A model generated the notes under the pieces. That model made no database searches. It had not been told where the DNA came from and saw nothing but the letters and a program-made list of their open reading frames with translations. From Mesostigma viride (taxonomy: Eukaryota > Streptophyta > Mesostigmatophyceae > Mesostigmatales > Mesostigmataceae): 64,000 bases of DNA. The DNA lies in assembly GCA_009746045.1 (NCBI GenBank), contig RPFO01000392.1, positions 585,452 to 649,451 of the forward strand. The letters run 5' to 3'. This document shows, piece by piece, positions 56,301 to 64,000 of the stretch. The first letter of the stretch is position 1. Every line of letters begins with the position of its first letter. The translations under genes and the position numbers were made by a program.

Positions 56301-59300
56301 TTTATTAACGCTGTAGATTTGTTTGCATAAGAAAGAATTCTGTCCATTACTAGATGTGTAGGGAAATTTCGGGCCGGGTCAGTAATATTGTATAAACATT
56401 TAACAACGTTAATGGTTTAGTCCGATAGTCAACTAGCAAAGTTAGCGACCTGGGGGTTGGAAGTTTTTGGGTGAAGGGATGGCGCCGGAAGGAATACTGG
56501 GAAATATTAAATCTGGGGGGATCGCAGCTTTTTTCATGCCGGAACAGGCCGCCGACACGGCCAAAGCGCCTGCGCCTGGTCCGCGTGCCATTATTGGCGT
56601 AGGCCAGGCAGCCGACGCGCTGAACCGCAGCAAGAGGAAAATGGGTAATGATAGCAATGCAGCCAGCAGTGCAGCAGCAGCATCGGCTCAGTCCGGCAAT
56701 GCTGGTGAGCCCCCAGGCTGACGCGGACAAAAACCCTTACTAAAAGCACTGATGGGCAGGCATCCAGGTTATGCCACCTGGCAGTTGTGCGGTGCCGGGT
56801 TGCCTGCCTGCCCGTCCTTTACACTGGGTTCTTGCTTCTTGCCGTCTTTTACCGACTATTTGCATGATGATGTATTACTTACTCTATTGCTAGCCCTTGG
56901 CCTTGCTGCTCTAGCCCCTCGCTCACGTATGGCATCAGCTGCTAGGGATGCGACATCTCTTGAGTGCCCTCGCCCCTTTGTCTCTTCTCCGTGCATGTGC
57001 TTTCTACTGTGCATGCCACTCACTGGCAACATGCGGTGGCGGCTCCCTGTGGCGTGCTTTTATGCCCCCCCTACCCCCCACTGGCAGGTCATCAACCCGG
57101 TCCAGCAGCAGAAGGTGGCGATGGAGTTCTCCAAACAATCGCAGCAGCTGGACATGGCGGTGCGTGCACACACGCATGCAATGATGACGCTCTCTTTGTT
57201 GGCATGGCATGGCATGGCATGGCATGGCATGGCATGGCGGGGTGGGGCGGGGCGGGGCGTGGGATGACCTTGGGACAGTCGAAGTGGCATGATGGGCAAG
57301 GTGCAACCTAGTGGTCATCTGGCCGTGGCCAGCGAGCGTTTCCAAGTGATCAACCAGCATCTCCTCGTGTCATGATTGTGTAGCAAGGGGCGGCCTGTTG
57401 CTGGCAGCTGCACAACGAGCTCCTATTCGCGGGACAGGATCCTGCTCACTCTACTACGCCAACGTGCGGTACCTGGACAAGTGCCCAGATGGGGGACATG
57501 TGCTCGAGGCATGGACACAGCAGGCACCGATTGTTTGCAGACTCATGCCCGTTAGCAGGGCTGCCCTGTGCCGATGGGTTGTGCACATTTCATCGCCACG
57601 CTGCTCATTCATTTCCTGCTCTTCGCTTTGTAAGCCGCATGAGAAAACGCCCCTACTCCCCCATCTCTTTCTGTCTGTGCTCATCGCAGGAGGAGATCAT
57701 GGGCTCTGCGATGGACGACGCGTTTGAGAATGACGGTGAAGAGGAGGAGACGAACGAGCTTGTCAACGAGGTGGGTGGGCAGTGCGCGCACTTGTCAACG
57801 GTTTATGGTTTATGGTTTACGGTTTACGGTTTACGGTTTACGGTTTACGGTTTACGGTTTACGGTTTACGGTTTACGGTTTACGGTTTACGGTTTACGGT
57901 TTACGGTTTACGGTTTACGGTTTACGGTTTACGGTTTACGGTTTACGGTTTACGGTTTACGGTTTACGGTTTACGGTTTACGGTTTACGGTTTACGGTTT
58001 ACGGTTTACGGTTTACGGTTTACGGTTTACGGTTTACGGTTTACGGTTTACGGTTTACGGTTTACGGTTTACGGTTTACGGTTTACGGTTTACGGTTTAC
58101 GGTTTACGGTTTACGGTTTACGGTTTACGGTTTACGGTTTACGGTTTACGGTTTACGGTTTACGGTTTACGGTTTACGGTTTACGGTTTACGGTTTACGG
58201 TTTACGGTTTACGGTTTACGGTTTACGGTTTACGGTTTACGGTTTACGGTTTACGGTTTACGGTTTACGGTTTACGGTTTACGGTTTACGGTTTACGGTT
58301 TACGGTTTACGGTTTACGGTTTACGGTTTACGGTTTACGGTTTACGGTTTACGGTTTACGGTTTACGGTTTACGGTTTACGGTTTACGGTTTACGGTTTA
58401 CGGTTTACGGTTTACGGTTTACGGTTTACGGTTTACGGTTTACGGTTTACGGTTTACGGTTTACGGTTTACGGTTTACGGTTTACGGTTTACGGTTTACG
58501 GTTTACGGTTTACGGTTTACGGTTTACGGTTTACGGTTTACGGTTTACGGTTTACGGTTTACGGTTTGCGGTTTGCGGTTTGCGGTTTGCGGCTTGCGGC
58601 TTGCGGCTTGCGGCTTGCGGCTTGCGGCTTGCGGCTTGCGGCTTGCGGCTTGCGGCTTGCGGCTTGCGGCTTGCGGCTTGCGGCTTGCGGCTTGCGGCTT
58701 GCGGCTTGCGGCTTGCGGCTTGCGGCTTGCGGCTTGCGGCTTGCGGCTTGCGGCTTGCGGCTTGCGGCTTGCGGCTTGCGGCTTGCGGCTTGCGGCTTGC
58801 GGCTTGCGGCTTGCGGCTTGCGGCTTGCGGCTTGCGGCTTGCGGCTTGCGGCTTGCGGCTTGCGGCTTGCGGCTTGCGGCTTGCGGCTTGCGGCTTGCGG
58901 CTTGCGGCTTGCGGCTTGCGGCTTGCGGCTTGCGGCTTGCGGCTTGCGGCTTGCGGCTTGCGGCTTGCGGCTTGCGGCTTGCGGCTTGCGGCTTGCGGCT
59001 TGCGGCTTGCGGCTTGCGGCTTGCGGCTTGCGGCTTGCGGCTTGCGGCTTGCGGCTTGCGGCTTGCGGCTTGCGGCTTGCGGCTTGCGGCTTGCGGCTTG
59101 CGGCTTGCGGCTTGCGGCTTGCGGCTTGCGGCTTGCGGCTTGCGGCTTGCGGCTTGCGGCTTGCGGCTTGCGGCTTGCGGCTTGCGGCTTGCGGCTTGCG
59201 GCTTGCGGCTTGCGGCTTGCGGCTTGCGGCTTGCGGCTTGCGGCTTGCGGCTTGCGGCTTGCGGCTTGCGGCTTGCGGCTTGCGGCTTGCGGCTTGCGGC

Positions 59301-61061
59301 TTGCGGCTTGCGGCTTGCGGCTTGCGGCTTGCGGCTTGCGGCTTGCGGCTTGCGGCTTGCGGCTTGCGGCTTGCGGCTTGCGGTTTGCGGTTTGCGGTTT
59401 GCGGTTTGCGGTTTGCGGTTTACAGTTTACGGGGTACGGTTTAGGGGGTACAGGGTACGGGGTCCGGGGCTCGGGGTCCGGGGTCCGGGGTTCGGGGTCC
59501 GGGGTCCGGGGTCCGGGGTTCGGGGTCCGGGGTCCGGGGTCCGGGGTCCGGGGTCCGGGGTCCGGGGGTCCGGGGTCCGGGGTCCGGGGTCCGGGGTCCG
59601 GGGTCCGGGGTCCGGGGTCTGGGGTGCGGGGTCCGGGGTCCGGGGTCCCGGGTTCGGGGTCCGGGGTCCCGGGTTCGATGTCCGGGGTCCGGGGTCCGGG
59701 GTCCGGGGTCCGGGGTCTGGGGTCCGGGGGCCGGGGGCCGGGGTGCGGGGGCCGGGGGCCGGGGGCCGGGGGCCGGGGTCAGGGGTCGGGGGCCGGGGGC
59801 CGGGGTCCGGGGGTCGGGGGTCGGGGGCCGGGGGTGGCGGGTCGGGGTCCGGTGTTCGGGGGTCGGGTTTAGCGTTCAAGCTTGTGAAGGAGGTGGGTGG
59901 GGCCCACACTGCTGTACACCGTCACCCCCAGTATGGTAATTTCCCGTGGTGGAAGCAAGGATGGGCCCCATGCCCACACGTGAACGAGGTGCATGGGCAA
60001 TGAACAAGCTTGGCAATAAGGTGGTTAGGCCCGCGCTGGTGTACACCATCACCCCCAGTACTGCTATATCTTGTGGCAGAAGCAAAGGTGGGGCAGAGTG
60101 ATGAGAGAGGAAGCCCGAAGCCAGTAGACTTTCCTGCTGGCTCGTGATATGATACAAAACTGTGTTTGTCCCCAATAGGTGGTCGCAGGAGGAATCCGAG
60201 TTTGTATGGTCCCGGCTTGTCGCTAAGCCCAGAGGTTTTGTTGGGACTCGGAAAGTATTTATATACCCTATTGCTGCTGATCTTTGTATTTGGTGGAATG
60301 ATATATATAGTAGCATATGATATATATAGTAGCATAGTCTATCATAAATACTATGCTACTAGACATATGTGTTGGCACAGGAATGACATTCTCTGGCCTT
60401 TCCGATCCCGGGTGCATCTGTTCTACATGGCTGTTATGCCACACGCTGGCTCATGTCAACCGGTATCCCATGTTTCTGACCAGCATGCATCCTCGTACAA
60501 TCTGCTTGATTTTTTGTTAACAACCCCTTTGGCGGCGTCAGGTGCTGGACGATATCGGTGTGACCGTGGCGGGACAGGTAATGCTGCGATGTCTGTCCCT
60601 GTTAATGATTCGCGGGCTAGAAGAGCCGCGCCCACGCTTTTAAACGTTTCACCGTTCACGCCCCTTCTTTGTTCCGCGTTCTCTTGTCGGGGTTTTGGGA
60701 TCGTGTTTTCGCTGCCTGTGCCGGCGTGCTGTCTCAGATGACTTCATGAATGCCCATCCTGTCCCCAATGCACCACCGTGTTTAGCAGCTGCTGCTTGAT
60801 TGTGTTTGCTTGTACATGATGAAACTACCGGAAGAGTACTCAACCAAATCCCGGGCAAAACCTGTCTCTACCAGCCACCAGAATAAAGCACCTTTTCGCA
60901 AACCTGATTCCGACTCCTTTTGCTCGCAGAAGCATATTAGTTTACTATAGGCCCCAATTGGCTTGCGTCTGAGTGCAAGCGTGGTAGACCTGTCAACAGC
61001 TGTGGCATTAGCGCCGCTTACTCTTGCGTTTTCAAGGTCCATGTGATTGTGTGTATGTCTA

Positions 61062-61104
<43 letters not shown>

Positions 61105-62776
61105 GCGTATGCGTATGCGTATGCGTATGCGTATGCGTATGCGTATGCGTATGCGTATGCGTATGCGTATGCGTATGCGTATGCGTATGCGTATGCGTAT
61201 GCGTATGCGTATGCGTATGCGTATGCGTATGTGTTTGTGTTTGTGTGTGGGCGCGTGTGGGCGTATGTGTGTGTGCGTGTGGGTGGGTATGCTCGTGCGT
61301 GATAGAAATAGGTTAAGACGTCAAATATCTGCCTTTGTACTACAGTAGTATACAATTTATTTCATCTCATGAGAATTTCTGGTTAGACCGCGTTGGACAA
61401 GGTAGCAGTTGCTCAACCGTTGCATTCTGGGCCGTTGGTGCGGCCCTGCTGCGATACCGCCTGACCTGGTTTCCCATACCACGCTGGCATGGCTGCTCAC
61501 AACGTTCCCTGATGTGCTTGTGTCATGCTTACGTCATGGCCGGGTGTCGGCTCGGCTCTCCTGGGCCACCTTGGCTGCGCCACGGTGGGTGCATGCGTAT
61601 CATCAGCTGGTGGCCGCGCCGTCTCGCACGCCGGGCCTGGCGGGCAAGCAAGCGGAGAGGTGTGGCCCTGCTCGCAGCCCCCATGTGGGACAGTCTATTC
61701 AGTCGCGTCTATGAATGTTGGATGTTCCATGAACGGCTGTCATGTGTACCTGACAGTCGTACGGTGAGGGCTGTTGATTCGTTCTCCATTTTCAGGTACG
61801 TGATCGGTCCTTTGCTGTAGTTTGACTGCTGCGTCAGAAAGGGTGATAGCAAGAATGACAAATTGCTGGCCCTGTTGCTCCGTTGTTGGTGTGCTCTATT
61901 CTGTTATCGGCTCACCCAACCTAGTGTGTTCTATTAATCTATGCCGTTATCGGCTCACCTTACCTAGTTGTGTGTTCTATTAATCTATGCCGTTATCGGC
62001 TCACCCTACCTAGTTGTGTGTTCTATTGATCTATGCCGTTATCGGCTCACCTTACCTAGTTGTGTGTTCTATTAATCTATTCCATTGTCGGCTCACCCTA
62101 CCTAGTTGTGTGTTCTATTAATCTATTCCGTTGTCGGCTCACCCTACCTAGTTGTGTGTTCTATTAATCTATGCCGTTATCGGCTCACCTTACCTAGTTG
62201 TGTGTTCTATTAATCTCTTCCGTTATCGGCTCACCTCACCTAGTTGTGTGTTCTATTAATCTATTCCGTTGTCGGCTCGCCATACCTAGTTGTGTGTGAT
62301 CTATGCCGTTATTGGCTCACCCTACCTAGTCAGTCTTGCAGGTTGTATGTTGCAGGCACTGTTGCGGGCACTGTTGCGGGCACTGTTGCGGGCACTGTTG
62401 CGGGCGCTGTTGCGGGCACTGTTGCGGGCACTGTTGCGGGCACTGTTGCGGGCACCCCATGACCCGCACTGGGCTTGATCACTGCTCCGCAGTTCTTGCT
62501 CCTGCCCCTTTTCCCTTTTCCAGACTTGATCTGTGGCAGGGTGGAACCTCATCCGCACTGTGTATGGGCTTATAGGCGTGCCAAGAAGTGCATTTCTGCA
62601 GTTCCTAGTATTTACTGCCTTTCACTGGACACTGTGGTGGCCCTAGACTCGGTAACACATGATTACTGCCTCGGCATGGTGTGGTTACCTGTTTTTATGG
62701 TCGCTGCAGCCAAGCGGACGAAATACCTGCGGTGGATGAGGACTTGGCAAAACGCCTTGCAGCCCTGCGGTCATAA
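53318..62776 (+). CDS. VPS2: ESCRT-III subunit VPS2/CHMP2B-like, multi-exon, 5' end not found
   Basis: Exons joined by GT-AG introns read as a VPS2/CHMP2 protein of the CHMP2B / plant VPS2.2-2.3 type: 53318-53352 (LDREVMQLQRE), 53943-53993 (EEKLIAEIKRAAKQGNQ), 54980-55084 (DAAKILAKQLVRLR...), 55410-55481 (AMQATAAVAQGMKTATSAM), 57088-57159 (VINPVQQQKVAMEFSKQS), 57690-57770 (EEIMGSAMDDAFENDGEEEE), 60542-60577 (VLDDIGVTVAGQ) and 62710-62776 (DEDLAKRLAALRS, stop TAA). All introns between exons 53318 to 60577 are phase 0. The last exon begins out of phase with the one before, so a short exon between 60578 and 62709 is missing from my model, as are the first 20 or so residues upstream. The acidic DDAFENDGEEEE helix and the C-terminal DEDLAKRLAALR, an MIM1-type motif that binds VPS4, are present. 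The protein polymerises on endosomal membranes in multivesicular-body sorting and scission. Introns total over 8 kb and hold several tandem arrays. Confidence 0.9.
54304..54476. repeat. 17-bp tandem repeat in a VPS2 intron
   Basis: About ten copies of GTGATGTCCTGTGTGAA with a few variants, in the intron between exons 53943-53993 and 54980-55084. No stop falls in some minus-strand frames, giving Thr/Ser/His-rich open frames that are artefacts. Confidence 0.9.
55815..55925. repeat. Degenerate ~41-bp repeat in a VPS2 intron
   Basis: Three imperfect units containing GCGTCAG, a short complement (CTGACGC) and TAAATTTT. Each unit can form a small hairpin. It lies in the intron between 55481 and 57088. 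Confidence 0.5.
56467..56721 (+). other. Intronic open frame of unknown status
   Basis: An 84-codon frame within the VPS2 intron 55482-57087 encodes an Ala/Gly/Pro-rich peptide (NIKSGGIAAFFMPEQAADTA, ALNRSKRKMG). Its composition is more protein-like than that of its surroundings, but it has no splice context and no recognisable domain. It may be a chance frame or a decayed insertion. Confidence 0.25.
57799..59875. repeat. 2-kb heptamer array grading TTTACGG > CTTGCGG > GGGTCCG, in a VPS2 intron
   Basis: Two starting TTTATGG units are followed by about 109 nearly perfect TTTACGG units (57812-58564), a few TTTGCGG, about 113 CTTGCGG units (58591-59382), five TTTGCGG units, then about 430 bp of GGGTCCG-type heptamers degenerating to GGGGGCCG. 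The 7-bp register is kept through most changes of sequence. TTTACGG differs from the plant telomere repeat TTTAGGG by one base. The block lies in the intron 57771-60541; the long open frames across it are artefacts of a 7-bp unit without stops. Confidence 0.97.
61051..61231. repeat. Hexanucleotide microsatellite TATGTG then TATGCG, in a VPS2 intron
   Basis: About eight TATGTG units pass abruptly into about 23 TATGCG units, then into TG-rich sequence. All three frames are open (Tyr-Ala, Met-Arg and Cys-Val repeats), which has no coding meaning. It lies in the intron sequence after exon 60542-60577. Confidence 0.95.
61895..62320. repeat. 46-bp minisatellite in a VPS2 intron
   Basis: About nine units of 46 bp with the core CCGTTATCGGCTCACC and CTAGTTGTGTGTTCTATTAA. 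Units start at 61941, 61987, 62033, 62079, 62125, 62171 and 62217, with degenerate edge copies. Small base differences (TGCCG, TTCCG, TTGTCGG) distinguish units. Confidence 0.92.
62351..62456. repeat. 12-bp tandem repeat GCGGGCACTGTT
   Basis: Nine units, one with GCGGGCGCTGTT. It immediately follows the 46-bp minisatellite in the intron before the last VPS2 exon. Confidence 0.92.
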
Positions 62777-63680
62777 ATTGCCAGAAGGTTTTGGTCCGCT
62801 ATGACCCAGTGACCCATACAAGTGACCATGGGGCTAGAGTGCAAGTTGTTTTTACAGTGAGTTTTACCGGGAGCTCAGTATTGCAGCTGGGGGTTGTGCA
62901 TCATTATCTGGAAGGCCACAATGCACTGGTCATGTTGTAGTTTGAGGTGGGGCAACGTGGCCGAGGTTTAACGCCAGATCTAGGGTTATTTTCTGGCAAG
63001 CAACCCCGGTGCTTACACTTGCTGAAGTTAGGATTTGGAGATTTACATCACCGCGCATCTCTAGCGATCGTTTATGGGCGGTTGGAGCGAAAGCATGAAG
63101 CCGACCTCAGAATGTTCTGGTGACGTCTGCTACCGCTTCGCAAGGCAGCCCCTCAAGGGTTTGAATTGCGCTTTTCTAGTATGGTAGCAGCACTAGCCCA
63201 ACGGCCACATGCACGATGATATAAGAGCATTCCGTATTGCTAGCCAATGGAACGAACCGAACGTTTGGGGCAGCGCAGGCCATAATTGTTGGCATGATGC
63301 TATATTTCAAGGCAGCAGGCTCGAGCTACCATGGCCCGGATTCTTCCAGATTTCTGGCCTGTGCTGGTTGTCTCTTTGATGTTTGATCGAGATCAATCAA
63401 TACCGTTTAAGGGTGTTTCCACACTTGACTTCGACTAGGCGAGATCCGGGGCATTTAAGCAAAATCTAGGTCGATCGAAACGTGGTCACACTAGCGAACT
63501 AGGCAACATCTGGCCATGCATTTCCTACAGACTAGGTGAAAATGGCCGGATTTCCGAAATTCGCCTGGTTTTCGCCTAGTTTTGCCTTACCTCGATCGGC
63601 TCAGGAGCTTACCGAGGCACTGTGCGGCCCGGACTTCTAGCTTTGGGGTGCTGCAGCTCCGTAACAGCGTTGTCATTCAG
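62777..63680. other. No gene recognised downstream of VPS2
   Basis: This should contain the VPS2 3' UTR and polyadenylation signal; I cannot point to a convincing signal. No repeats or motifs stand out. Confidence 0.4.
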
Positions 63681-63920
63681 AGGGCCATTCACGACTGCCA
63701 GGCCCTCTGGGCCTGGTAATTCTTGACACCACGGCCTCCATGAATGACAAGCGACGGGTCATCGGGGTCCGTCGCCTGTTCAACAACACCCGCATCAGCA
63801 TGGACGAAGACTACACGTACCCCTGCCTGGCTGAAGGCGAGGAGCAAGGCCTGGAATCACACCAACTGGCGTCGTGGCGATCAGGCAACAGCGGTACGAA
63901 CCGGGGGGGCCGCGAGTGCA
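63681..63920 (+). CDS. Possible exon(s) of an unrecognised gene at the right edge
   Basis: An open stretch follows a possible acceptor (TCATTCAG ending at 63680) and contains LVILDTTASMNDKRRVIGVRRLF, then NNTRISMDEDYTYPCLAEGEE. It ends near a possible donor GAGTGCAG/GTGCGT at about 63920. A second open stretch (DGSFAAFFEGVLFDTKDAES) runs off the window after GTGCACAG at about 63937. The two cannot be adjacent exons, because only about 19 bp separate them. The protein is not recognised and the splice sites are tentative. Confidence 0.25.
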
Positions 63921-64000
63921 GGTGCGTCTGATGTGCACAGGATGGTAGCTTCGCTGCATTCTTTGAGGGTGTTCTTTTCGACACCAAGGACGCAGAGTCT

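Noticed and set aside
57489-60003. Open frames of up to 759 codons over the heptamer array, and a Pro-rich minus-strand frame at 59427-59909
   Set aside because: The 7-bp units lack stops, so frames are open by composition; they overlap a real VPS2 exon in other frames and encode only repeats.
61024-61355. Tyr-Ala, Met-Arg and Cys-Val repeat proteins at the hexamer microsatellite
   Set aside because: Translations of TATGTG/TATGCG on both strands without coding context.
63681-64000. Joining the two open stretches at the right edge as consecutive exons
   Set aside because: Only about 19 bp would be left for the intron, which is too short to splice.

Overview
The window is nuclear DNA of a eukaryote, most probably a GC-rich, intron-rich green alga. 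Plant/algal-type telomeric motifs (TTTAGGG, TTTTAGGG) occur inside the sequence. The one conserved cellular gene, an ESCRT-III VPS2/CHMP2B subunit, resembles the plant VPS2.2/2.3 branch and is cut into short exons. Most of the rest is transposable elements. A prasinophyte such as Cymbomonas would fit, but that is a guess from general character. Nothing indicates a prokaryote, plastid or mitochondrion.

Layout. 1-3667: a 25-bp minisatellite of about 140 units abutting telomere-like repeats. 3909-4972 (-): one long exon of an unrecognised, possibly sensor-like protein. 4973-8938: no gene recognised, with one short inverted-repeat element. 8938-21146: three nested levels. An outer TA-flanked inverted-repeat element holds a second TA-flanked element, which holds a 10.8-kb LTR retrotransposon (copy 1, 9196-19992, minus strand, TSD ACCAG). 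21501-41191: a second member of the same retrotransposon family (copy 2, TSD GCTAA), swollen to 19.7 kb by four sets of later insertions: a 1.9-kb Kolobok-like element, a 3.4-kb Kolobok transposon with a transposase, a cluster of three LINE 3' fragments, and a 1.8-kb element in its own LTR. 41192-50200: debris of LINEs, two tRNA-derived SINE-like copies and a second copy of the 1.74-kb palindrome-bounded element. 50200-53280: no gene recognised. 53318-62776 (+): the VPS2/CHMP2B-like gene, with large introns full of tandem arrays, including a >2-kb heptamer array grading from TTTACGG through CTTGCGG to GGGTCCG. The last kilobase may hold exons of another gene.

The retrotransposon is a Ty3/Gypsy chromovirus. 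In transcript order it has: LTR, candidate primer-binding site, a small viroplasmin/RNase H1-N-like ORF, gag with a zinc knuckle, protease-RT-RNase H-integrase-chromodomain, then a long third ORF of unknown function, a polypurine tract and the 3' LTR. Comparing the two copies separates ancestral reading frames from copy-specific breaks.

Most worth following up are the third ORF and the stand-alone viroplasmin-like ORF of the chromovirus, the Kolobok transposase ending in a PHD finger, the pair of equal-length palindrome-bounded elements, and the telomere-like heptamer arrays inside introns of an essential gene.
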